A DNA stretch of 64,000 nt from Batillaria attramentaria (lineage: Eukaryota; Mollusca; Gastropoda; Batillariidae). Both the position numbers and the translations under genes were made by a program. Below the pieces are notes generated by a model, which worked only from the letters and a program-made list of their open reading frames with translations, was not told where the DNA came from and ran no database searches. Positions within the stretch are counted from its first letter, which is position 1, and each line of letters begins with the position of its first letter. Where the stretch lies: the NCBI GenBank assembly GCA_018292915.2, contig JACVVK020000053.1, positions 980,001 to 1,044,000 on the forward strand, written 5' to 3'. This document shows positions 24,910 to 37,600 of this stretch, piece by piece.

Positions 24910-25668
24910 ACCTGTTGAGAGGTAAGGTGGAGCATCTTTGGATTTTATCGAGCGCAGAGGTATTATGTTGAACCGAACTGAACGTGTGTTTAGTTCAAGT
25001 TTGTGTCCACAGGCGCTATGGTAAACGAGTTTCAATACTTCAAAACGGGGCCCTCGTTCACGTTCAACACTGAAGGTGTTACGTGTGGACCAGACTACTG
25101 TGTCGCTGTGCAGCAAAGAGAGAGATTATTCCAGTCAGTACATGCAACAGAGATGGCATCTTATCACACCTGGCACTGGGCTATTGCTGGTTTAGAATGT
25201 CAGTTTTATGATGTGGGTCTGTCATTATCTGAAAAACGTGTCACGCGATCCTGGCGGCATCGCGTCATACACCTGTGACTTGTGGACAGGGGAGGGGGTG
25301 GGGGAGGGAGTGGGGGTGGGGGCACTATGGCGGGGGTGGAGATTCGTCTGGTCTGACTGTGGTACTGTGTATGGTAGATTAGATACTTGTCAACAGGTGT
25401 TAAAAAAAACGTATTTTCTCTCTGATGCGGGGAGGGGGGGGGGGGGGGCATCAAACACGCTTTTTCTAAATCAGATAACTAATAATGGAAATAACGTCAC
25501 GCTGTTTCTTCTGTATGATATTAATAATCAGCAATAGTGGACTTCATTAGTAGACACTAGCGGATCGCTTCATTTCGGATTGTTCGGTTGAATGGCCAAT
25601 TTTTTTTTTTTTAAACCATCGATGGGAGTAATGGTGGTTCTACTGAATACTGTTCTCGTGATTATAAT

Positions 25669-25755
25669 CAGGCGCGTAGGAAGATGCTGAGAGGAAGGGG
25701 GGCCCACTAAGTCGGGTGAGCCATACGCCCGGGGTGAAGAAGGGGGGGGGGGAGG

Positions 25756-25799
<44 letters not shown>

Positions 25800-25967
25800 A
25801 CTGCCAAGGATTGTGTCCTACGACAGCAGAGCAGGGGGGGCCCCACCACTGGTGGGTCCCCTCTCCTCTTATCAAAAGCAAGGGGGGCCCAAAGATATTC
25901 GGGCCCCCCTTCCAAAAATCGAACGGGGGCCTGGGCCCCCAGGGCCCCCGTGGTTCCTACGCCCCTG
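25669..25967. mobile_element. hAT-like MITE carrying a (GT)n tract
   Basis: Termini CAGGCGCGTAGGAA...TTCCTACGCCCCTG are flanked by ATAAT on both sides (25664-25668 and 25968-25972). The interior has G- and C-runs, inverted GGGCCC-rich arms and (GT)n at 25757-25797. Confidence 0.72.
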
Positions 25968-26262
25968 ATAATTATTTCATTCCACCTGCAAAACTTGCAT
26001 GTAATGCGACAAACCGAGAACAAAATCTAATTAGTGTTACAATTCAAACTGGTGCTCGGAAGTTCTCCAGGATCACGAACTAAAGCCGTACTGTGAAATG
26101 TACTGTGAAATGACATGGTCTTTAGCAGTGCATCAACCCCTCTCACAACAATATTCAATGCCAGTGGTAGGCAGGAGATCTGATCACCTCTGAAACTTTT
26201 TTCCCTCCAGATAATGGTATAGCTCAGCTACCCGGGCTCTCTCTGCACAGGCGTAAAGACAC

Positions 26263-26437
26263 AGGGTGGGTGGGTGGGTGTTTAGGGGTTTAACGTCCTT
26301 TTCCACCACATAGGGTGATATCAAAGACGGGGCAACGATGAAAAAGCCTGCACAATATTTGGTCCCAGCCGGGATCGAACTCACGACCCGAGCATTAGAA
26401 GTCCAACGCTCTACCATTCGACCACCCCGTCTCCCCG
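26263..26437 (-). mobile_element. SINE family A, reverse orientation
   Basis: (GGGT)n tail at left, 'gtttaacgtccttttccacc', 'gatatcaaagacggggcaacg', then 'cagccgggatcgaactcacgac' and a head ending 'ccaccccgtctcccc'. Confidence 0.86.
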
Positions 26438-26439
26438 TA

Positions 26440-26590
26440 AAGACACAGACTGAGTGTGGGGGTCAAGTTTGGTGTTTGTTTGAAGCACTCTGTTTTTGCC
26501 AGTGTGCTAGTTTGTAGTGCTTTTTGTTTATCACGAAACAAAAACGCGTGATTTTCGTATTGGTAGGGCAAAGTGCATGCCAGGGGGTAG
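26440..26590 (-). repeat. Dispersed repeat, copy 2
   Basis: Minus-strand counterpart of 8203-8356, directly abutting the SINE at 26263-26437. The two may have moved together or one inserted beside the other. Confidence 0.75.
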
Positions 26591-26599
26591 CAAGAGGCG

Positions 26600-29500
26600 G
26601 CAAGCTGACAGTGAAACTGGGACTTTTGTGAAGAGAGGCAAAGTTGATGTGAATGGAGTTGGGTGAAGTGGCTTTCTGGCCTTAATAGAAAGTAGACAGG
26701 CATTGCTCCAGTGAGGCCTGAGCTGAAATTGTGAAAAGACAATCAATTTTTGTTTAAACTCTGTCAGATAGGTGTCCTTGAATGGTGTGTGCATGGTATT
26801 TTTTTTTTTCTAGATTCAAGCATTTTGTTTAGGGGTGACTATGATGCCTGAGTGTACTAGGGAATAATTCTGTAGGCATTTTGAGGCCTCCTGCATAAGT
26901 AGTCTTTGACCACAGACAACGCAAAACACACACTCACAAAGACACACACATCAATCATTTCTTTTGTTTGTATTCTGTTGTATTTTCCAGTGGAAATGTA
27001 CAGCCTCTGTACAAAAAGGGGAAGCTACTCATGCAAGAGGGGAGCGGGATGTGTCAGTGTGTGTCATCTGCGTGTCACTGGCACCACGACACACCCCCCT
27101 CGTACCAATACATATCAAGCACACCGCCACTTGACACAAGTCACCAAAACTCATAACTTCTACCTGAAACTGATCAGAGTCTTTCATCGACTCTGTAATA
27201 TAGCGAACGGACAGCAACAAAGGGAAAGAGAAGCAGAACAGCAAAACGGATCAGTGAAAATTAGCAAGTTCTATGTACAGCATGATTCTCCCTTTTTTTT
27301 TTTTTTTACATATGTGCACAAAGTCATGTGAGAGTTGACAGGCAGAGTCTGAAGTTAAGCGTGAAGTCAGACGCAAAAATCCAAAGCCGCAGAAAGAATC
27401 ACATGTTTTTGTCACACCGTGAACAGTTCTGGCAGAGAGTGGTTTTGTTACCTATACGGTATATAGATCACTTTGTATTACTTGGGTTTGAAATCATCAG
27501 TGACTATTTCCTTACACGGAACTGATTAGTAACTCATTACATGACAATCATGGACATTTCTTTTACCTTTTCCCCCTGGGCTATGTACTCCCAAAATCAA
27601 TGACAGTACTTTGGACATCCTCCCTCCTAAAACTCACGTTGCAACCACCTTAACAAACTTACATGCCCTACAATTGTAGACACGCCCAGTCCAATTAGTC
27701 ACACGTCATTCGCAATTTGCAGGATGGTAGCAAGTGTTTGAGTTGAACCTTCATATGAACCACTGTATAACACTGTAAGTTCTGCAACCGGTAACTCTAC
27801 AACAGACTGGTTGGCTATTAGGTACAGAGATTACTGGAGCAAAGAGAGCTAACCACGAACCACAGTAAACGCACAACGCAAGGTTTGCTTCCCTTGTCAG
27901 GCAGACGCTGCCTTCCCAGGGGTGTCCAGTTAGCATCTAACATAATAGATTTGAGTGCAAAATGCAAACTTGATAAATGTAAGTCCTGAGAATAGGCCAG
28001 TACAGTGCAGTAGTCAAACCAATACACACTGGGTGTGATTAAAAAAAAAAAAAAAATTATGTGCATGTTTAACATTGATGTACGTTAGGAAAGGGAATCC
28101 CATTTTGAACAGCTGCAAATGCAAAATACATTGTACTCGTTAATTTCTGTTTCTGGTTGTTACAAGTTTACCCATGTTGGCAGGACATCTAAAGCCTTTT
28201 CAACACAACTGATGAAATACACAAAACTGAAACTAAACGAAAACCAAACAGTAACCGTTGATTTACTGAAGACTGACAGGAGACAGGGTCAGAGGAACTG
28301 TGTGAATTCAAGTACTCTGTTTCAGTTTCAATTCATATACACTAATATACATCTTAAATTTATTGTGAGGCGACAGCTGTAATAAGCTGAACCAAACAAA
28401 CAGGAATCTTTGTTAATCAACATAGAAATGATACATGTGGAGTCATACTTCCTGCGATGTCTATAATGTTATTAAGGGTATTCACGGCTTCATACCAGCA
28501 TCTATGTGGGACGTCAACAACAGACCAGTTTATTTTTCAAAATGTCTGATTAGTTACTTGCCATGGCAGACAGGTCCTATTCAGGACGAATGTCTTATGT
28601 GTTTACAGTCAGCCACATTTGTCCTGTCACAGTTTCCAAGGATAGATACCAGGCCCTGGGTATTGTTTACTCTTGTTGAACATCTGACCCTCCTAACTTA
28701 TGCCATTCAGCCGTGTATGGTGCAGAAAACATCATTTGCTTCTGATGTAAGATGTCCGGACGAGGAAATTGAACATTACATATTGAAAAGAGAAGTGTAT
28801 AAAAATATTTCCACCTAAACTGACTTGATGTTTGACACAGGAAAACAATGGGTGTCACTATTTGTAAGAAAGCCAGGCTCATGCAATACACTTGTGTCAT
28901 TACTGTGATAAAGCATAATTATGCCTAACATGTTCCACTTCAAACTAAAAGCCAATGCAACATTACATGGTAAACCTATTTTCTCCGTTCAGTGATAAAC
29001 ATGTAAGTCAAAGCACTACACATGCGTCGCTAGAAAATGTTGTATCTCTTACTACTGTCAAAACAGTTGAATAAATTTTTCCAAAAAGCAAACAAACTTA
29101 CATGCCATTGGAACCCCTCACACTTTCTCAGTGCATTTAAACATTTGGAACATATGCAAAATAGGTTTGAAATCATGTGCAACCGACAGACAGAAAGAAA
29201 AAAAAACAAAAGACAGTAATCAAAACCATGCAGAACCATTTGTTTTGGACACTGCTTTATTCTTGTTTTCATTCAGTCAAGAAGGTAAGTTAATCTCCTG
29301 TTTACAGCATGCAAGACCAGAAACGATGCGGATGTTTTTCTCACAATCACTTGTGGACAGGTTGTTTTTGAAAGCACACGGTCCAAAAAAAAAATGCAAA
29401 TGGTGAAACGGAGACTGGTCACACTGACCCCTCTACCATCCACTACAGTTTCTGGTACAGTAACATGTGGATTAGGCTCGATCTAACACTGGGGTAGAGT

Positions 29501-31311
29501 GAGGTAAACACGCAGTACTGTAAACCTTCCTCTAGTACTGTATTTACAACGTTACATAACCAAAAGAAGGCTCTGTGCTGTACATGATATATTAGGAAAT
29601 TCCGCCATGCAACGGTATAAACATGAAACTAATTCCAACTGGCCAGTGTTAAATCGAAACTGAGCCGCATGTACCGGTAAACATCCAACAAATCAAGCAA
29701 AGGAAAACAGAAACAACGAAAGCAATGATTCAAACTAGCGTCCGACTGATCAAACAGAAAAATCAAACGATGCATAGACATATTTCACCGTCATCAAAGC
29801 AAACACGAGCCTAAAGTATAGTCAAAGACACGAACGAAACAGATGACCGTGCAAGGTTCACGATAACACATCTGTATAAAGGAGAGAGGAACACACATTT
29901 TATATGCCACAACCTATCAAAACCCTTCCGAAACATGACATTTGGGATGTTACGGACAGACAGACAGACGCGAGTGCACGTTTGCTACAATCATGCGGTG
30001 GTAGCTAAGTAAGGAAGCCTCAACATTGGATCTTGAAAGTGAAGTGTGTGTCGACATTCTCACAATCACGCCAATATTGCACATTAAACATAGGAAACAA
30101 AACTTTCAATAGGGAATTAAACTAGTCTCCAGCTCTATGCACTTTGAGGACTATTATGTAGGTGACAAATCATTCCCCCCCCCCCCCCCCCCCCCCCCCA
30201 ATAACCAGTTCAACTGCTTCAGAATGGATGTCATACCAACCCAGGTCTTGCTTAGAACAGGATATTCTGGACAATCGCTATGTTTTTTTGTTTTTTGTTT
30301 TCAGCAGGAGACAAATAATTCAGCAAGAGCAGAGTGAATCTACATGCAAAACAATAAAAAAGAGGGTATTTTCTGTCCAACTACTTGTCAACTAAACTCA
30401 AAGCTGAGTTGCGGGCAACTGTATACAGTTCTTTTCAGCAAATGGTCAGGTTGCTAGACTTCACTGTTTGTCAAAACTATGTACCAGGGGAGTGAAACAC
30501 AGGTATTCTACATTGTGGTACTATGTCAGAAATAATTATGTCCCTTCAAACATGTTTATAGCATACCTGCCACTATGGTAGTGGCAAGCTAGGGTGGGGT
30601 TGGGAATCGAGGGTGGAACCAGAACATAAGCTTCACTGGAAAAGGGTAATGTATCTGAAGCGACAACTGCAACCTAGTTTTTTTTTATCCATTCCTACTG
30701 GTTGGGCTGATAGCACATAGTGTTAGTACTTCACTATGCAGGGGTGGTGCAGGATAAGGACTGGGGACAGGAAAAGGTACAGTATTTATCCAAGAAACTC
30801 ACTCACTTTAGTGTGGGCTTAAATATTAAATGGACCTAATTTTCTGCGCTTAAAAAACACACACACACTGCAGTAGCATCACACACACACACACCATTCT
30901 GAAAAACAAGGAGTGGTTGCAGACCAATTAGCGGAAGTTCCCTACTCCAAAAACTACTGATATACATCCATATCCCTTCAGCCATTGTTCAAATCACAGT
31001 TGCAGAAAAGAGAATGACAAAGACTGAATGTGTGCCAGTGTCAACTGATGTGAGAATCATATCAACAATGAACAAGACCAGGACCTCAAACAAGTTACTG
31101 GTAATAGGGCTTAAAAAAAAAAAAAAAAAAAAAAGGGCAAGAGCTAAAGAGATGACAAAACACGACTTTTGATCCCACTGATGTTAAAAGACTAAACAAA
31201 AACCAACTGACTAATTAGTGTAGCTACTATCTGGGGCCTTGGTTTTCTTGTTAAATTACCTAGTGTCCTAGCTAACTGAAGTTGTACATCTGACTGGACG
31301 AATGTAATTCA
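26600..31311. other. AT-rich region between VAP1 and upstream repeats
   Basis: No gene recognised. It is poorer in CpG and in SINEs than 1-26 kb and may include a long VAP1 3' UTR on the minus strand. A plus-strand open frame of 127 codons at 28435-28818 has no recognisable domain. A C25 run lies at 30175-30199 and a poly-A run at about 31110-31133. Confidence 0.4.
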
Positions 31312-31695
31312 ACAAATGACAAAATGCATGAAGAACTGTTCACACTTTGCACGGCATGCCCAATCTCTCATCCCACCTGCCAATGTCAACATGTGAATTC
31401 TGCCCGAGTTTTTCCAGTTTTCATTTGTTGTTTATTACAGACCAAAAATCTGTCCAACACCGCCCAAGATTTGTTACTGCTCCATGACAGCCACCACCAA
31501 GGGATGGACAACATCGCCAACAACCCCCTTCAAGCCTGGCAGTGCATAAAGTGAAGTATCAAAAATCAAGAACAATCAACTGCTGTAATGTTCGAGTCTT
31601 TTGGGTAACCCCCCGGTTCAGGTTATCCTCTTTCTTTCTTTTTTTTTTTTTTTCCAAACGGTGCTGTCCACGATTCATCCACGCAAAGAAAGGTC
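31312..31695 (-). other. VAP1 3' UTR, proximal part
   Basis: Sequence directly downstream of the VAP1 stop codon. Its distal part (31312-31595) is conserved in unit 2 at 50690-50975. Homology ends at 31312, which marks the duplication breakpoint rather than the transcript end. Minus-strand AATAAA signals further downstream include positions near 29264 and 23876, but which is used cannot be told from sequence. Confidence 0.55.
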
Positions 31696-34600
31696 TCAAA
31701 GAATGAGTTTGCCGATAAGAAGGCCGATGATGATGGCGGCGATCATGTAGATGACAGGGGGGAAGGTGCTGGCAGGTGGGGCCATCATGGACTGGTTGGG
31801 GGAGGAGGGGGTCGAGTGCACAGTGTCCGACATGGCCACCCGTCGCAGTCGAGCGCCATCATCCTGTGAAATTAAAAACATACTGCATACCCACTGAAAA
31901 TAGCCTCAGGTCTACGTGACAACTTACTGAGAGTCCCATTGCCATAAAGTGTGAAAAATGACTAATTAAAACACAGTTGGTCAGCTTCACACACATGAAT
32001 TTAGACCTAATTTGATGAGGAAAATTCCATAGATGCCATGCCTTAACCACTAGTTCTCCATCTCTCTCACGATACCCAATTATTCTGTCAATGAGAAGCT
32101 GTGAAGATCAGTTTTGATTTAACAGTAATAACACACACGTACATCAGCCCTGACCTTGAGTTGGCTGTTCTCTGCCCTTAATGAGTTGACTTCAGCTGTT
32201 AACCTTCTAACCTCCTCCATCAGCTTCTTTGTATCCTCGGACCCTGATCCAATGCTTGACTGCAACACAGATGTGCAACTGTTGTAACTGAAAGTTATTT
32301 TAGTATTACAGAAGAAAGAATGTTCACAAAGACAGGCATGTAATGAAAATGCATATTTTAAAAAGAGAAGGACAAAACTTTCTTTTTATCAGACTAAAAA
32401 TTAAAAAGGTAAACGTTCCAATGCTCAAGCCATGTCAATGTACTATTAAGTCACTTCTTTGTTGAACACAACTGTGACACAAACAGAATTGCATACATGT
32501 AACCTCCATCAACTTTGTGTTAAGAGACATGTGTTAACACATTTACAAAAGTTTCCTGAGGAAAGGAGCAAGTTTTCAAATCTTGAGGTGGATCTGTTTT
32601 TGTCTTGATTCCTTCACATGCAGGTGCCAGGGTTGGTTCAGTCTTGATATGGACTCCATTTACTTTTGGCAGGGAAGGGGTCTTGTAAGCAGCCTGAAAC
32701 GACAGCTAGGCAGCATCTCTAAGCTTCTGTAGTTTTTTTAATTCTGTTTTTTTTTTTTTAAATGTATAACCAGCTAGTGGTTTCAGGTCCACACAACCTA
32801 TTAACCCAATCACATTTGCATTTTTTTTATTTTTGTTTTTATTGTTCCCCAAGGGACTGTCTAGTCTCTATAATTACTTCCCGCTTCTCTGACTTTTATG
32901 GTTGTAGCAGCAAGGGTAGACGTAAACCGTCTTTCATTTCTGCAGAGTATACAATATGCCTACAAAAAATGTGTCCCGAAGTAAAGATCAAAATGCCCGC
33001 TTGTCAGCCACACATTGTACATGATTTTTACCTTTGGAGGTGTCGTTGGCTCTGACTTGAGTTGCTTTGCCTTGTCGTCCTGAATGGAGTCTTGATAAGA
33101 TGGGGGCTGAAATGTACATAATGGAAATTATGTTTCTGAAGTGTGGAGAGGGCTGAAGGAATTCTGCAAAACGAAATAAGGTTCCCTACCCAACAGTTAC
33201 TGTCTTGAATGAACACATGTATACATTTTATATTTCACTTGTCAATATACCATGCAATTAGTATAGTTGACAAGAACAGCAGGGCTAGCATTGCTTTCAA
33301 CCAATTTGGCAACAGTCTCCTAGTTCTACCACTTGTTAGGGATGAGACTAAACCATACAATACAATGTGAATTTGATTCTGCTGAGTAAGCTCTATGATT
33401 ATTATGCTAATTATGACTGACCCATAAACAATCCAATGACTGTGTGGTCGAGTCTGTGTGTGCGTGCGTTTGCATGTTTATGCATCCACGCACGCTTCAC
33501 TTATGCTAGATGAACCTACAGAAAAGTCTCACACATAAATACATGCATACATGTACTACAGCAGTTCTGACGAAGGCAATACAAACTGAATTTACATCAT
33601 CAGAACACTGGGCATTATGCTGTTTCTTGTTACACGTATTTATAATCTAAGCCTCATATTTACATCTGATTTACATACCTGTGGTGCTGACTCCGGCATG
33701 TCAAACACACACTTCAACTTGGTGTCCATAAGACTTTCAGGAGGGGCATCCTTCCACTGTGAAAAAGAAAAAGAACAGCAGCCTGACGTGAGCAAACAAA
33801 AGTACCCATCACTTCTCTAAAACGCCAACAAATTTCAAATTGCAGTTTCTAGTTTACTTCAAACAGTAACGTACTTCATGAACAGATCTTTACTGAATTA
33901 ACATTCGCAAGCAGCTGCATAAACTGAGAATGCAATGTTTACATCACTGTCAGTATAGTGGTGGAAAGGGTCTCCACAAAGGGACCTACCAGTTGGTCTT
34001 GGCTCTCTATCCGCCCATCCGGTGCATACATGGACTGGACCATGAACTTATGTTTGTTTTTCTCGCTGGGATCGTACTCAAACGGCTGCAGCATCACTGA
34101 AAACCAAAGAACAAATCCAACACTTCAAACTGCATGTGAAATGTACAATCATTCTGATCTATTCTAAACCAGTTTTCCACATTTGTTCTGCTTTCTTCAG
34201 GACTTCCCATCTGTTCAACTCTGTCGTCTCTGGGGCCTGTCGCTGACAAATAATTCATGAAGGAAGTGCAGTTAGCAGAATTTCTGGTTAAAATGATGTA
34301 CTGATAAAGTCTGACCCTACATGGTCCAACCCTTGTCGTGGGGTAGTGGCTTGTGTACCTCAATGACCCAGAGAACTATGCCAGCAGGAGCACATGTATG
34401 CTCCTGGCAGGGTCACCCAAGCTGGACAGGTCGAAGGGTAGAGGTCAGACGAATGTGGACCACCTCTCCAAGAGGCTAAACGGGGGTTTGCGTAGGGTTA
34501 ACAGCCCTACCCGTAAAAAACACTAAGTTACTGAAGCATCGACAGCAACAAACCGAGACATTCACCTGGGCGAGGAAGGGTCTCCATCCCGGAGACCTAT

Positions 34601-37600
34601 GACGCATTGCAGTGAAAGCCGAAAGGAAGCTGCAAGGCCGACCCCCCTTCTAACACCCAGGACAACAACGAGAGTAGCCACATGGAACATCAGGACAATG
34701 TATGAAGTAGGAAGGACCATACAAGTAGCAAGAGAGATGAAGAACTACAAGATAGGAGTACTGGGACTGAGTGAGACAAGGTGGCTACAGACAGGACAGC
34801 TGAGATTTTCATCGGGAGAGCAATTGCTGTACTCTGGACACACAGAGGATGGAGCCCCCCCACACTGAGGGCGTGGCCCTGATGCTGGCACCGGAGGCAC
34901 AGCGGGCACTCATCGGCTGGGAACCTGTCAACTCCCGCATCATCACAGCCAAATTCATCACCCAGAAAAAAGACATCAAGCTGAACATCATCCAGTGCTA
35001 CGCTCCCACCAATGATGCGGAAGAGGAGAAAAAAGATGACTTCTACCAACAACTGCAGACAGTGATAGATAGAGGAGGAGCCAAGGACATGACCATACTG
35101 ATGGGAGACTTCAACGCCAAGATTGGATCAGACAACACAGGCTATGAGGACACCATGGGAACACACGGACTGGGACAGATGAACGAAAATGGCGAGCGCT
35201 TTGCAGACTTTTGTGCCCTGAACCAGCTAGTGATAGGAGGCAGCATCTTCCCACACAAGCGCATCCACAAAGCCACATGGAGATCGCCGGACCATGTCAC
35301 GGAGAACCAGATTGATCACATCTGCATCAGCCGGAAGTTCAGGAGATCGTGGCGGGATGTGCGCGTTATGAGGGGTGCCGATGTATCATCAGACCACCAC
35401 CTTCTTGCAACAACATTGAGACTTCGGCTTAAGAGGCTCACCAACGCCAACAGCACACGGACCAGGTACAACGTTGGACTTCTCAGGAACACAAACACAC
35501 AAGCAGCATTCCGGATCAGCCTTTCCAACAGGTTCCAGCCACTGCAAGACCTGATAGAAGACAGTGAAATGGACATCGAGACACAGTGGGAACACAGCAA
35601 GAAACTCTGGCACGACACATGTGAAGAGGTCCTTGGCAAGAGAAAGACCCAACATAAGGAATGGATCTCTGCTGATACCATCCAGAAGCTGCAAGTTAGG
35701 AAAGAGAAGAAAACTGCACTGAACACGAGCCGAACAAGAAGAGCTAAGGCAAAGGCACAAGAGGAATACACAGCAGCTGACAGAGAAGTGAAGAGGAGCA
35801 CCAGGAAGGACAAGAGGGACTACATCGACAACCTGGCCAGTCAAGCAGAGGAAGCAGCCCGACAAGGGAATCTAAAAGACCTGTACCAGGTGACCAAGAA
35901 GCTCGCGGGCAAATTTCAGCAGACAGACAAACCAGTGAAGGACAAGAACGGGCACCCACTGACAACAACTGAGGAACAGCTGAAGCGATGGGCAGAACAC
36001 TTCAGGGAGCTGTTAAATCGCCCCATCCCTGAAACACCACCAGACATCCCACCAGCTGAGACAGAACTACCCATCAACTGCGACAAGCCCTCTAAGGCGG
36101 AGATCAGGAAAGCCATCATGACACTGAGAAATGGGAAAGCTGCAGGGCCGGACGAGACACCAGCAGAAGCCATTAAAGCAGACACAGAGACAGCCGTCAA
36201 CATGCTGCACAGCCTGTTCAGCAAGATCTGGGAGAAGGAAGAGGTGCCAGCCCAGTGGAAAGAAGGGATCGTCATCAAGCTGCCAAAGAAAGGGGACCTC
36301 AGGGACTGCAGCAACTACCGAGGGATCATGCTCCTGTCAGTGCCAGGCAAGGTTCTCAACAGAATTCTACTGGAGAGGATGAGAGAGGCAGTCGACCCCA
36401 TGCTCCGAGACCAGCAGGCAGGCTTTCGCAGGAACAGGTCCTGCGCTGACCAGATTGCCAGCCTTCGCATCATTGTGGAGCCAGGGCTCCCTAAACTGTG
36501 CGTTTGTGCGTAATTTACGCACTGAAGTAAAAATTTACGTCCTAAAAAAAAATTCGAGGGGGTACGTTGAAGCATTATGAACGCGATCTGTGCTTAGCTT
36601 GACGCACTACCTCTGCACTACCGTGCATATGCCAACAGGCTTGTGATCGAGTGAGTGTTCTCCTTTGCCATGGCCGCGTTCAGTTCGGTCCTGTTTTTTG
36701 GTTCAGTTTAACGCTCGCAGGCGTTAACTGTCTACCGCTGCAGATCGGCGGCTACTACAGCCACTCGTGCGTAGTGAACGTGCCCCATCTTTTTCCGCTT
36801 CTGCGCTCGAAACTATGGACGAAAGATTTTAGACTTAGAGTCAGTGCTCTTGTTACAGATCGGATTCACTTTCTCTGTGACGAATCATGCCACCGAAAAA
36901 AGTGAAAGTTCAAAAGACTATGGACTTTTTCGTCAGTGGAAAAGTTGTGGAGGGGCTCGAGCCCTCGCCCGGCAGCGGGTGCACTCCGGCGTCGCATAGC
37001 TACAATTCAGACGTCGCATCAGAGCAGCAAAAAGTCAGAGTTTCCAACTTTCAAAACTGAATTGTACCCACTTCATTTAATTATATGATTTGAAGTTGAT
37101 AAAATTCAGTTTTGCGTGCGCACACACACACACACACCTGTTCAGCAGTATTTACTGAATTTATAATTCCATGGACTAAAAACTTGAGAAATGATTCTGA
37201 CCCTTTAAAAATTGAAAGTGGAGGTACAAAGACCCTCTAAAATTTTGAACTGGGGGTCAGTGGACCCTTTAGGTCTGTAGCTTTTAGGGAGCCCTGGGAG
37301 CAGTCACTGGAGTGGAACTCCCCCCTCTACATCAACTTCATAGACCATGAGAAGGCCTTCGACAGTGTAGACAGAGAGGCGCTGTGGAAGCTGCTAAGGC
37401 ACTATGGAGTTCCCGGGAAGATCATCTCCCTGATCCAGTGCACCTACCAAGACATGAGCTGCAGAATTGCCCATGCCGGCCAGTTGTCAGAAAGCTTCGA
37501 GGTGAAGACCGGAGTCCGCCAGGGATGCCTGTTGTCCCCATTTCTCTTCCTCCTGGTCATCGACTGGATCATGAAGACCACTACAGCAGGCAGGAAAAAC

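Noticed and set aside
28435..28818. 127-codon plus-strand open frame with tryptophan- and cysteine-containing sequence.
   Set aside because: No recognisable domain, no splice partners and no conservation evidence in the window; it may be antisense to a VAP1 3' UTR.
36651..36905. Plus-strand 84-codon frame, repeated inverted at 42209-42667.
   Set aside because: It lies wholly inside the hAT-like element and is a frame of that repeat, not an independent gene.
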